From: Rikenellaceae bacterium
GTDB lineage: Bacteria > Bacteroidota > Bacteroidia > Bacteroidales > UBA932
Assembly (NCBI GenBank): GCA_900771335.1
Contig: CAAGNP010000004.1
Coordinates: 1-27,542 of the forward strand
DNA length: 27,542 bases
Direction of reading: 5' to 3'
In this document: in pieces, positions 15,563-24,187 of the stretch
How positions within the stretch are numbered: position 1 is the stretch's first letter
Layout of the letters: each line of letters begins with the position of its first letter
Translations under genes and position numbers: made by a program
The notes under the pieces: generated by a model
Databases searched by the model: none
What the model was told of the DNA's origin: nothing
What the model saw: the letters and a program-made list of their open reading frames with translations, nothing else

Positions 15563-15596
15563 TGGGGTCACCTATTCTGCTTAAAGATATTTTCAC

Positions 15597-15604
15597 TATT
15601 TTTG
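15597..15604 (+). promoter_or_regulatory. -7 box immediately before the PASTA gene
   Basis: TATTTTTG fits TAnnTTTG and ends 4 bp before the ATG at 15609, so transcription would begin at or just inside the start codon. No -33 TTTG is evident. Confidence 0.4.
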
Positions 15605-15608
15605 GAGT

Positions 15609-16424
15609 ATGGGAAACAATAGCAATAAAATCATTTGGATAAAGAATATTGCCATGATCTGCGGTATACTGGTTATACTGCTGGTATGTGTCAATATATT
15701 TCTTAGAGTAATCACTAAGCACAATCACGAACTTATAGTGCCCGACTTCACCAATATGCCTGTAGCCGAAGCACAGCTATTGGCTAAAGAGGCACATCTG
15801 AGACTTGAGGTGACAGACTCAGTATATATCAAAAGGATGGCACGTGGCCACATTTCCAGACAAAACCCCGAGGCCGGGAGCTATGTAAAGAAAGGTCGCA
15901 GGGTGCTGCTCACCATCAACTCCGTAAATCCACAAATGGTAGCTATGCCAGATCTTGTGGGATATTCACTCAGACAGGCAAAAACAGAGATCATATCAAG
16001 CGGTCTTACAGTAGGCAAACTCATATACCAGTACGATATCGCCACCAACAACGTGCTACAGCAAATGGTAGCCAATGACACTATTGCTCCGGGTGTGGAG
16101 ATAGAGACAGATACCCCTATCGATTTGGTTTTGGGTATGAATGTGAATGATACCATTACATATGTACCAAATGTGATGGGTTACAAACTCATGATAGCCA
16201 AAGATCTTTTGCAGGATAACTCTCTCAATATCCATAAAATCTCTTTTGATGAGACAGTTCTTGACTATAGCGACTCATTGAATGCCATGGTTTATCTTCA
16301 AGTACCTGCATACTCGGATTCAATACAATACAGACTCGGTACCGGTGTAGAGATATATCTCACCAAAGACGAATCAAAAATAGTTATTGAAGAACCTGCA
16401 GAGGAGACTCAAGAGGAGGAGTAA
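15609..16424 (+). CDS. Membrane-anchored PASTA-domain protein (271 aa)
   Basis: Residues 13-36 (KNIAMICGILVILLVCVNIFLR region) form one membrane anchor with a short cytoplasmic N-terminus. Three PASTA repeats follow in the periplasm: about 42-107 (VPDFTNMPVAEAQLL), 112-180 (MPDLVGYSLRQAKTEI) and 186-255 (VPNVMGYKLMIAKDLL), then an acidic Glu-rich tail. PASTA domains bind peptidoglycan fragments in kinases and penicillin-binding proteins of Gram-positives; here there is no kinase or transpeptidase domain. The stand-alone form beside an RluD-type gene is familiar in Bacteroidales. A cell-wall-related role is inferred. The next gene begins 3 bp later. The start at 15609 is chosen because it retains the anchor's leading residues. 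Confidence 0.88.
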   Translation: MGNNSNKIIWIKNIAMICGILVILLVCVNIFLRVITKHNHELIVPDFTNMPVAEAQLLAKEAHLRLEVTDSVYIKRMARGHISRQNPEAGSYVKKGRRVLLTINSVNPQMVAMPDLVGYSLRQAKTEIISSGLTVGKLIYQYDIATNNVLQQMVANDTIAPGVEIETDTPIDLVLGMNVNDTITYVPNVMGYKLMIAKDLLQDNSLNIHKISFDETVLDYSDSLNAMVYLQVPAYSDSIQYRLGTGVEIYLTKDESKIVIEEPAEETQEEE

Positions 16425-16427
16425 GAT

Positions 16428-17495
16428 ATGATTAAGGACGAACTAGAATTGGAAGATATCGATCTTGAAGGTGGTGATGGTGACAACGCCGAAGGTGGGA
16501 TGTTTGAACATTTCAGGTTCGTTGTAGACAAAGGGCAGTCACTCCTCAGGATAGACAAATACCTCACCACACGTATGGAGCACACCTCACGCCACAGAAT
16601 CCAGTTGGCGATGGAGGCCCAGTATGTACGTGTGAATGATGTGATCGTAAAAGCCAATTACAGGGTAAAGCCTCTTGATGTCATCACATTTGTACTCCCC
16701 TACCGCAGACGTGGATTTGAGATTATCCCGGAAGAGATTCCCCTTGATATCAGATATGAAGATGACGATGTACTTGTAGTGAACAAACCTGCAGGTCTGG
16801 TGGTACACCCGGGGTGCGGTCACTATACAGGGACACTGATAAACGGTCTTGCACACTACCTTGGAAGGAGCCAGGGTCCTGATGCGGAAGATGACAGGAT
16901 GGGCGTACTTGTCCATAGAATAGACAAAGACACATCCGGCACACTTGTCATCTCCAAGACAGATGAGGCACAGATTCACCTGGCCAAACAATTCTTTGAC
17001 CACAGCATAGACAGACGCTATGTGGCTATCGTATGGGGAGATATGGAGCAGGATCAGGGGACAGTCATCGGCCACATCGGGAGGGATCCCAACGACAGGC
17101 TCCGATTCAAAGTATTTGAGGACGGATCATCGGGAAAACACGCAGTGACCCACTACAGGGTACTCGAAAGACTTGGTTATGTCACAGTGATAGAATGTAA
17201 ACTCGAGACAGGACGTACCCACCAGATTCGTGTCCACATGAACCATATAGGTCATCCGCTCTTCAATGATGACCGCTACGGGGGAGACCGCATCCTCAAA
17301 GGGGTCCTCTACTCCAAATACAAACAGTTCATCGACAACTGTTTCGAGGTTCTCCCACGACAGGCACTTCACGCCAAGACCCTCGGATTTGTCCATCCCC
17401 GCACAGGAAAAAATATCCTCGTGGAGAGTGAACTTCCCGAGGATATGGTAAATCTTATCAAAAAATTCAGGACCTTCGTATCCGGCCGCAAGTAG
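16428..17495 (+). CDS. rluD: RluA/RluD-family 23S rRNA pseudouridine synthase
   Basis: 355 residues. An acidic N-terminal 30 residues precedes an S4 RNA-binding domain (about 37-95, LRIDKYLTTRM...VRVNDVIVKANYRVKPLD), then the catalytic domain with YEDDDVLVVNKPAGLVVHPG, and the catalytic Asp166 in HRIDKDTSGTLV, and later ETGRTHQIRVHM and HPLFNDDRYGG. RluD makes the pseudouridines of helix 69 in 23S rRNA; RluC-type specificity is not fully excluded. It starts 3 bp after the PASTA gene; a purine-rich GAGGAGGAG lies just upstream but also codes for that protein's Glu tail. It converges with the barrel-protein gene 28 bp away. Confidence 0.9.
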   Translation: MIKDELELEDIDLEGGDGDNAEGGMFEHFRFVVDKGQSLLRIDKYLTTRMEHTSRHRIQLAMEAQYVRVNDVIVKANYRVKPLDVITFVLPYRRRGFEIIPEEIPLDIRYEDDDVLVVNKPAGLVVHPGCGHYTGTLINGLAHYLGRSQGPDAEDDRMGVLVHRIDKDTSGTLVISKTDEAQIHLAKQFFDHSIDRRYVAIVWGDMEQDQGTVIGHIGRDPNDRLRFKVFEDGSSGKHAVTHYRVLERLGYVTVIECKLETGRTHQIRVHMNHIGHPLFNDDRYGGDRILKGVLYSKYKQFIDNCFEVLPRQALHAKTLGFVHPRTGKNILVESELPEDMVNLIKKFRTFVSGRK

Positions 17496-17523
17496 GGTAC
17501 ATCGTGCCGGCTTCCGAATTGCA

Positions 17524-20400
17524 CTACCTCCTTGGAGGTCCCATTGGGCCTCTTCCCTGGCCGCCACCAGGACCCCTTCCATGGCCACCTCCCATACCCC
17601 GACCTCCGAAGTTACCGAAGCGGAATGTGAAGCTCAGCATGAAGTATTGTCCGAGTGTATTCTGCTCTACGTCCTGCACATAGTTGTCGGCTGTAGTCCT
17701 GTATACATTCTTGGCCTGCTGAAGAATATCATACACCTTAAATCTTAGGGTAGCTCTCTTCTTGAAAAGGAGCTGAGAGATCTCGGCATTCCACACACAA
17801 GTAGGCTCATTATAACCATCTTCGTAACCTATATAGAATGTATATCTTGCATCTGTTTTGATCTCAGTGCCCCATGGCATAGTGTAGTTAATCTCACCAT
17901 TGATGGAGTTGGTCCAGGTAGATGGTTTCTCCTGTTCTTTGATGGTATACCATGCATTCTGGAATCTGGCACTACCACCCAGACGGGCCTCAAATTTCTC
18001 ATCCCTGTAGACAAAATTGAGCCTTTCGGTCACATTAAGTGTAGTGGTCTTGCCTGCCACAAGGTCATCGATAATCTCATCCAGAGTCTCCACATCACCT
18101 GTACCGGTATAACTCAAACCTCTGCTCAAACTTACATTGGTAAACGACATAATCGAGAAGTTTGATTTGGCTATAGGGGTATTGTACATATATCTACCAC
18201 CAGCAGTGAAAGTACCCTCTTTAGAGTTGATAGGTGCTGTATACTGGACACCTGTAGAGGTGTACCAGCTGGCATTGATGATATCATCCTTTACATAGGT
18301 AGCGTAAAGGCTGGCATTTTGTGAAGCAAAAGTCTCTGTGTTGGTATTTCTGTAATTGAGATTCAACCTATGGGTGAATTCTGGCTGAAGTTTAGGGTTA
18401 CCCAGAGAGATTCTCAAAGGATTGGAGTTATCAGGCACCGGCTGCAGCTGTGTGATGGATGGCTGGTTTGTCGAGCCCCTATAGTTGATTCTCAAGAAGT
18501 TTCTGTCTGAGAATCTGTAGTCAAATCTGGCAGATGGTGCGTAATTCACCACATTGTATGCCAGAACACTGTCCCTATTCTCCTTAAAAAGGGTGGTAAC
18601 ACTCTTTGTGTATGCAGGCTGTACACTGAATCCCACCTGGAAATTGTACTTCTCCTCCTGTTTTACCAGGTTAATTCTTGCATCCTGATTGATAAAGGTA
18701 TTGTTATATCTGCTTGAATAGAGTGTATCCAGATTAGAGTACTGCCCCGTAACCAAGTCACGGTCATAGGTCATCTTTTCGGCCTGAGTGTTTTTGTAAT
18801 TGTATCTGTACGAAGCCTCAAGGAAGAAGTTTCTCCCCAATGGCTCTGTATAAGAGACTCTACCTCCAAGTGTATAGGCATCACTGCTCTGGAGATACTG
18901 CTGGTCTATGATTGACGCCTTTTTATTCCCTTGCTCGTCATAGGAGTTGGTAACAGAACGGTTATCACCGGACATTTCATTCTGGGTAATATTGTAACTC
19001 AAATTCAATGAGAATGTACGTCCTTTGGTTCTTCCTATCTTTTGTCGGAGAAGTATCCTACCACTGGCAGTCATATTGTCGTTGTATCCTGTAGAGACAC
19101 TGCTACCGTCATTTACCTTACCTTTAAGGTTGTTGTCAGTGGCATAATAGGTAGAATCCATAAAATCTCCATAGCCGAATCTGAATTGGGGTGTAAAGAG
19201 TAGTGAGGTCTTGTCAGTTATATCCCAGTCAGCCCTGATACCGGCTCTGTGACCCTGTGATCTGGTAATATTATATGCATTGTCAAGAGTGGTGATTGAC
19301 TCGTTGTCATCAAGCATAGTCATCTTGTTGGTCTTCTCCTCCAGAACCTTTTCACTTCCATTGTACAGGTAGTTTCCTCCCAATTCCATATCACCGTCAA
19401 GGAGATGGCCATTGGCATTGATACCACCCATCCACGAAGTGGTGATACCGCTGTTGCCTCCCCAGCCCATACCGCCCATACCTCTCATACCGGCACCTCT
19501 CATAGCACCCATCATCTCACCTGCCATATCCTGGAAGCCGCGGTTATTGGTATTGTTGGCATTACCGATGATGCTTATCTGTGTCTTGTCTGTAAATCTT
19601 CCGACCATACCTGCAGCCTGGAATCTGGCATCGTGATCAGTGTTGGCGATGTCCATACCACCACCACCTGACAAATTGCCGAACCACCCTTGCATCATAC
19701 CAGGTTTGACACTCAAATCGAGGACTGTCTCCTCTTCGCCATCGTCTATACCGGTAAATTCAGCCTGCTCAGACTTCTTCTCCACCAATTTCACTTTGTT
19801 GATGATTTTGGCAGGGATGTTTTTAGATGCCAGCTGGGGGTCATCCAGGAAGAACTCCTTACCGTCGATATATACCTTTTTGATGGTCTCACCATTGGCT
19901 GTAATATTGCCGTCGCTATCCACCTCGAAGCCTGGAAGCTTTTTGATAAGGTCCTCAAGCATATCATTGTCAGATGTCTTGATGGATGCGGCACTATACT
20001 CAATAGTATCCTTCTTAACCACGATAGGGTTACCCACAGCAGAGACTACCACCTGCTCAAGGGTATTGACATCCTGCTGCATCTTTATCTCACCAAGATC
20101 AAGCACCCCTTTCTTCACCTCTACGGTCATTTGCTTGAGCTTATAACCCATAAGTTCAGCCTTGAATATATATTGGCCGGGAGCCACTTTCTCTATCGTT
20201 GCATGACCATCCTGATCTGTCATTGAGTGCTTCGCCCCTTTCACTGTACCATCCTTTGAGACATACACAGATGCAAAATCCACAGGTGCATTTGTTAGAG
20301 AGTCCACGAGTCTTAATTTGATCGATCCCTGCTGAGCATAAATACTTCCCACTGAAAGGAACAACATTGCGAGAAGCAATTTAATTTTTCTGGTTACCAT
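17524..20400 (-). CDS. TonB-dependent-receptor-like outer-membrane beta-barrel protein (OMP_b-brl_3 type, 958 aa)
   Basis: Signal peptide at 1-22 (ends YAQQ). Residues about 25-110 form a carboxypeptidase-regulatory-like domain (IKLRLVDSLTNAPVDFASVY). A plug-like domain follows (about 115-235: EQVVVSAVGNPIVVKKDTI, KKLPGFEVDSDGNI, KVYIDGKEFF). The rest is barrel, with alternating strand patterns ending LSFTFRFGNF. Two unusual Gly-rich parts stand out: residues about 293-317 (MRGAGMRGMGGMGWGG) and a 28-residue Gly/Arg/Pro tail after the last strand. No SusD-like partner is adjacent, so it is not a standard SusC/D pair. Substrate unknown. It lies 67 bp after ruvC and no convincing promoter was seen in that gap. 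Confidence 0.85.
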   Translation of the reverse strand: MVTRKIKLLLAMLFLSVGSIYAQQGSIKLRLVDSLTNAPVDFASVYVSKDGTVKGAKHSMTDQDGHATIEKVAPGQYIFKAELMGYKLKQMTVEVKKGVLDLGEIKMQQDVNTLEQVVVSAVGNPIVVKKDTIEYSAASIKTSDNDMLEDLIKKLPGFEVDSDGNITANGETIKKVYIDGKEFFLDDPQLASKNIPAKIINKVKLVEKKSEQAEFTGIDDGEEETVLDLSVKPGMMQGWFGNLSGGGGMDIANTDHDARFQAAGMVGRFTDKTQISIIGNANNTNNRGFQDMAGEMMGAMRGAGMRGMGGMGWGGNSGITTSWMGGINANGHLLDGDMELGGNYLYNGSEKVLEEKTNKMTMLDDNESITTLDNAYNITRSQGHRAGIRADWDITDKTSLLFTPQFRFGYGDFMDSTYYATDNNLKGKVNDGSSVSTGYNDNMTASGRILLRQKIGRTKGRTFSLNLSYNITQNEMSGDNRSVTNSYDEQGNKKASIIDQQYLQSSDAYTLGGRVSYTEPLGRNFFLEASYRYNYKNTQAEKMTYDRDLVTGQYSNLDTLYSSRYNNTFINQDARINLVKQEEKYNFQVGFSVQPAYTKSVTTLFKENRDSVLAYNVVNYAPSARFDYRFSDRNFLRINYRGSTNQPSITQLQPVPDNSNPLRISLGNPKLQPEFTHRLNLNYRNTNTETFASQNASLYATYVKDDIINASWYTSTGVQYTAPINSKEGTFTAGGRYMYNTPIAKSNFSIMSFTNVSLSRGLSYTGTGDVETLDEIIDDLVAGKTTTLNVTERLNFVYRDEKFEARLGGSARFQNAWYTIKEQEKPSTWTNSINGEINYTMPWGTEIKTDARYTFYIGYEDGYNEPTCVWNAEISQLLFKKRATLRFKVYDILQQAKNVYRTTADNYVQDVEQNTLGQYFMLSFTFRFGNFGGRGMGGGHGRGPGGGQGRGPMGPPRR

Positions 20401-20467
20401 TCTTTATTTTCAATCTTAATCGTTTTCCATTTTGACTACTGCAAAAGGGAAAAGTTTAATTTCTTTT

Positions 20468-21028
20468 CTACTTTTTTACCCTTGTCGGGTGAGATTTTAC
20501 AAAAGCCTCCCACGAAGTGGACGCAGATGTGTCCAATAGGGGATTTATTAACTGGTATGAGTGGCACATGGCTATTGCCACAGCATCCGATGCATCGAGA
20601 AATGAACTTTGGAACTCCACCCCAAGGGTCTTCTGGAGGATAAGTGCCACTTGCTCCTTGGATGCGTCACCCCTGCCGGTAATTGCCATTTTGGCCTTTC
20701 TCGGGGCATACTCAAAGACCGGTATGTCTCTGCTTAGCGCTGCCGCAATGGCTGCCCCCTGAGCCCTTCCGAGCTTAAGCATCACCTGGGGGTTTTTGCC
20801 GTAGAATGGGGCCTCTACCGCCAGGTCATTGGGTTTATACCTGTCAATCAGAAGTCCCACCTCGTAATTGATCCTTTTGAGTTTGGAGAAATGGTCTTTC
20901 TCCTTCCTCAGATCCAGAACGCCCATATCGACATAATGGGTCCTCTTCCCATCAACGAGGATAACCCCGAAACCAAGAATATTGGTTCCGGGGTCAATTC
21001 CCATTATAATCCTCTGGTTTGGCTCCAT
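20468..21028 (-). CDS. ruvC: Crossover junction endodeoxyribonuclease RuvC
   Basis: RuvC cuts Holliday junctions with RuvAB. I choose ATG 21028 (186 residues, MEPNQRIIMGIDPGTN), one base after the serS stop. A TTG at 21037 would add three residues and overlap serS by 8 bp, but is a weaker start. Catalytic acids are all present: Asp12 (GIDPGT), Glu72 (AVEAPFYG), Asp145 and Asp148 (FLDASDAVA). RITGRGDASKE-like KMAITGRGDASKEQV is the usual DNA-binding stretch. The protein is slightly longer than E. coli RuvC owing to a C-terminal basic tail. It is downstream of serS, probably in one transcript. Confidence 0.95.
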   Translation of the reverse strand: MEPNQRIIMGIDPGTNILGFGVILVDGKRTHYVDMGVLDLRKEKDHFSKLKRINYEVGLLIDRYKPNDLAVEAPFYGKNPQVMLKLGRAQGAAIAAALSRDIPVFEYAPRKAKMAITGRGDASKEQVALILQKTLGVEFQSSFLDASDAVAIAMCHSYQLINPLLDTSASTSWEAFVKSHPTRVKK

Positions 21029-21029
21029 T

Positions 21030-22301
21030 TTAGTCAATCATGTCAAATCCTGTGTAAGGTCTGAGGACCTCAGGGATTCTCACCCCTTCAGGTGTCTGAT
21101 TGTTCTCCAATAGAGCTGCAAGAATGCGTGGAAGTGCCAATGAGCTGCCGTTGAGAGTGTGTGCAAGATTTGTCTTGCCATTGGCATCCTTATATCTGAG
21201 TTTCAATCTGTTTGCCTGGAAAGACTCGAAGTTGGAAACGCTGCTCACCTCAAGCCATCTGCCCTGTGCCTCAGAATATACCTCGAAATCGTAAGTGATG
21301 GCAGAGGTAAAACTCATATCACCACCGCAGAGTCTCAGAATTCTGTAAGGCAGACCCAATGAAGAAACAAGACCCTCAACATGTTTTACCATCTCATCCA
21401 AAGCCTCGTATGAGTGGTCAGGGTGAGAAAGTCTTACAATCTCCACCTTGTCGAACTGGTGAAGTCTGTTAAGACCCCTTACATCCTTGCCGTATGAACC
21501 GGCCTCTCTTCTGAAACAAGGGGTGTATGCTGTCAACATCACAGGGAAATCGCTTTCAGCCAAGATAACATCTCTGTAGATATTGGTTACAGGAACCTCT
21601 GCAGTAGGGACCAGATAGTAATTGTCAAGCTGAGCATGATACATCTGACCCTCTTTATCTGGCAACTGACCTGTACCGAAACCGGAAGCCTCATTTACAA
21701 GGATAGGTGGTTCTATCTCCATATAACCTGCATTGGTGTTGTAGTCAAGGAAATATTGGATAAGAGCCCTTTGGATCTTGGCACCTTTACCTTTGTATAC
21801 AGGGAAACCTGCACCTGTAAGTTTAACACCCAAATCGAAATCAATGATATCATATTTCTTGGCAATCTCCCAGTGAGGAAGTGGATTCTCACCCAAATCT
21901 TCCACCTTGCCACCGGTTCTTACCACTACATTGTCCTCAGCAGTTTTACCCTCTGGAACATCTGCACATGGAAGGTTAGGCAGAAGTACCAACAAGTCAT
22001 TCTGTTTGGCTTCGCTGTCTGCCATAAGCTGCTCAAGCTCTTTTGATCTCTCTTTCATCTGTGCCACAGCCGCTTTTGCAGCCTCTGCCTCATCCTTTTT
22101 ACCCTCTTTCATCAAGCCGCCGATCTCTTTAGCCTTAAGCTTCTGGTCAGCGAGGCATTTGTCCAACTCTGTCTGATAAGCGCGTCTTAGCTTATCCTGT
22201 TCCAAAATACCATCTACTATCTCTTTTGCGTCGAAATGCTTGACAGCAAGTCTCTCAACTACAAACTGAGGATTCTCCCTCAATAGTTTTAAAGTTAACA
22301 T
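21030..22301 (-). CDS. serS: Seryl-tRNA synthetase
   Basis: 423 residues, normal length. The N-terminal coiled-coil arm that grips the tRNA-Ser long variable arm spans about 30-105 (charged helices around KLKAKEIGGLMKEGKKDEAE). The class II core has motif 1 near GAKIQRALIQYFLD, TAEVPVTNIYRDVI, motif 2 PCFRREAGSYGKDVRGLNR, and motif 3 NGSSLALPRILAALLEN. It charges tRNA-Ser (and tRNA-Sec where present) in the cytoplasm. It follows the phosphoesterase gene by 31 bp without an obvious terminator between them, and ruvC follows directly. Confidence 0.97.
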   Translation of the reverse strand: MLTLKLLRENPQFVVERLAVKHFDAKEIVDGILEQDKLRRAYQTELDKCLADQKLKAKEIGGLMKEGKKDEAEAAKAAVAQMKERSKELEQLMADSEAKQNDLLVLLPNLPCADVPEGKTAEDNVVVRTGGKVEDLGENPLPHWEIAKKYDIIDFDLGVKLTGAGFPVYKGKGAKIQRALIQYFLDYNTNAGYMEIEPPILVNEASGFGTGQLPDKEGQMYHAQLDNYYLVPTAEVPVTNIYRDVILAESDFPVMLTAYTPCFRREAGSYGKDVRGLNRLHQFDKVEIVRLSHPDHSYEALDEMVKHVEGLVSSLGLPYRILRLCGGDMSFTSAITYDFEVYSEAQGRWLEVSSVSNFESFQANRLKLRYKDANGKTNLAHTLNGSSLALPRILAALLENNQTPEGVRIPEVLRPYTGFDMID

Positions 22302-22332
22302 CTTTAAATATTATATTTTACTTGTTTATAAA

Positions 22333-24174
22333 TCAATACTTCAGTAGCGACACCTTTCCATCCATGGTTGTCACCAGCAATCTGTTCTCCTCCATAGGTA
22401 CGATGGAGTTAATCAATGCGAAAGAGAGTTTGTATTTCCAAAGCATCTCACCATTGTCAGATTTCAATGCCACTATAGTTCCTTTGTCTGTAGGTACGAA
22501 AGCCACACCGCCATAGAAGGCTGTAGGTGTAGGTGCAATATCATAACCTATTTGTGTGTCTGTTGCCCACAGTACCTTTGGCTCCATCGCAGGAGAAGTC
22601 GAGAAGCAGAATACTGTATCCTTCATGGTCTTCACAAATATTCTGTCGCCCAAGTCTGAGATACCCACAGATTCTCTACCACCTCTGTGTACCCACATGG
22701 TGCTTCCGCTTGATGCCTCGATAGAGTAAGTCTTTCTTTGTGGGGTCGCGATGAACAGTCTGTTCTCATGTTTTACTGGCCATACCGCAGCTGGTGAGTA
22801 CATTCTGCTACCCTTCACTTTCCAAGTCCACTGAAGTTTGCCTGTCTTGGTATCCAATGAGTAAAGTGTATTGGCCCAGTCACCAAATACCACCTGTTTC
22901 TCATCCACATATGCCTTTGACTCCACGAAACCTTTCACATCTGCATAGTTCCATACAAGATGACCTTTCTTGATATCCAATGCTCTGAATCTTCCGTCAG
23001 ATGCTCCGATGAATACCACACCGTCGAAAATGGTTGGAGATGCAAGTACAGATTTGTCGCAGTGGTGTTTCCACAACTCTCTGCCACTCTTCAGATCCAG
23101 ACAGTAGATATTGTTGTCTGCACACCCTACCACTACATATTTCTTGTAGATAGCCGGTGTCGAATAGACCTTACCACCAAGTTTCACACTCCATTTGAGG
23201 TCACCTGACTTAAGGCTGACACATTTGACATAACCTTGTGTTGTGGTATATACCACATTGTCTCCTGAAAATACAGCACCCGCACCGATATCACCCTTCT
23301 CCTGAAGAGTCCAAATCTCCTTCACATTAGGATATTTGCCATTTGCAGAGTAATCGGGTCTGTTGCCATACACCTCATGTCTCTTCTCGAATGGGACAGC
23401 CTCAGTCATCTGAAGTTCATACCAAGGATCAAACTGCTCCATACCCACCACCTTCTCACAGATGGTGATCTTTCCGTTATCTACCGATACGATATTGTAA
23501 CCAGGCCCCTTCTTGCCTTTCAACTGGGTAGATCTGCCCAAAACTCCAGGGATCCCCTCATAATCCAATTTCACGTTATTGTGCCAGTGGCCACCCATAA
23601 CAAGCTGTATATTGGATTTTTTCAAAATATCAAGCACCTCGAAATAGTTCAACACAGATGTATCTTGAGGAAAATGGTTCACAAAAATGACAGGCTTCTG
23701 GGCAGGGGTAGCTTTCACAAGTGAGTCCAGAAGGACAATGCTCTCTCTGGGAACAAGCGCAGGGGCCATTCTCATATTGGGGCCACTATTGGTACCCACA
23801 AATTTGACACCGAACGCCTCAAATTCGAAGTGGCCATATCCGAACACCTTCTCGAAAGTATTGCAACCGCTCTCCGACCATTTTGAATCGTGGTTACCTG
23901 CCAAAATATAATAAGGCTTCTCAAGCTTGTCGATAATGGATTTTGCCAATTTGATCTCCCTGTCAGAACCGAACTCGGTGATATCTCCTGCAAGGATCGA
24001 GAACTCTATCTGAGGGTTAGCATTGATATCCTTGATACAAGCCTCCAGGTCAGCAATGCTGCTGGAACCCTCAGCAATATGGGTATCTGCCATATATGCA
24101 AACTTGCCGCTTGACTGTCCGAATAGGGAGACGGAAGCCAATGCAGCAAACAATACCATTAAAACTCTTTTCAT
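22333..24174 (-). CDS. Exported metallophosphoesterase fused to a PQQ-like beta-propeller (613 aa)
   Basis: Signal peptide at 1-20 (ends LFGQ). Residues about 24-215 are a calcineurin-like phosphoesterase with the full two-metal set: Asp30 and His32 (YMADTHIAEG), Asp64 (LAGDITE), Asn94-His95 (LAGNHDSKW), His167 (VNHFPQD), and His196/His198 (MGGHWHN). Residues about 285-613 are PQQ-like repeats with the recurrent pattern seen in BamB-type propellers (GDLKWSVKLGGKVYSTPAI, SGRELWKHHCDKSVLASPTI, TGKLQWTWKVKGSRM), several blades in total. No PQQ-dependent catalysis is implied; the propeller is more likely a binding scaffold. The substrate is unknown. It is preceded by a -7 box inside the NusG-like gene and followed by serS. 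Confidence 0.9.
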   Translation of the reverse strand: MKRVLMVLFAALASVSLFGQSSGKFAYMADTHIAEGSSSIADLEACIKDINANPQIEFSILAGDITEFGSDREIKLAKSIIDKLEKPYYILAGNHDSKWSESGCNTFEKVFGYGHFEFEAFGVKFVGTNSGPNMRMAPALVPRESIVLLDSLVKATPAQKPVIFVNHFPQDTSVLNYFEVLDILKKSNIQLVMGGHWHNNVKLDYEGIPGVLGRSTQLKGKKGPGYNIVSVDNGKITICEKVVGMEQFDPWYELQMTEAVPFEKRHEVYGNRPDYSANGKYPNVKEIWTLQEKGDIGAGAVFSGDNVVYTTTQGYVKCVSLKSGDLKWSVKLGGKVYSTPAIYKKYVVVGCADNNIYCLDLKSGRELWKHHCDKSVLASPTIFDGVVFIGASDGRFRALDIKKGHLVWNYADVKGFVESKAYVDEKQVVFGDWANTLYSLDTKTGKLQWTWKVKGSRMYSPAAVWPVKHENRLFIATPQRKTYSIEASSGSTMWVHRGGRESVGISDLGDRIFVKTMKDTVFCFSTSPAMEPKVLWATDTQIGYDIAPTPTAFYGGVAFVPTDKGTIVALKSDNGEMLWKYKLSFALINSIVPMEENRLLVTTMDGKVSLLKY

Positions 24175-24187
24175 ATTCTATTCCAAT

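Noticed and set aside
21029..21037. TTG start for ruvC (three extra residues)
   Set aside because: It would overlap serS by 8 bp with a rare start codon, whereas ATG 21028 lies one base after the serS stop and keeps the whole fold.
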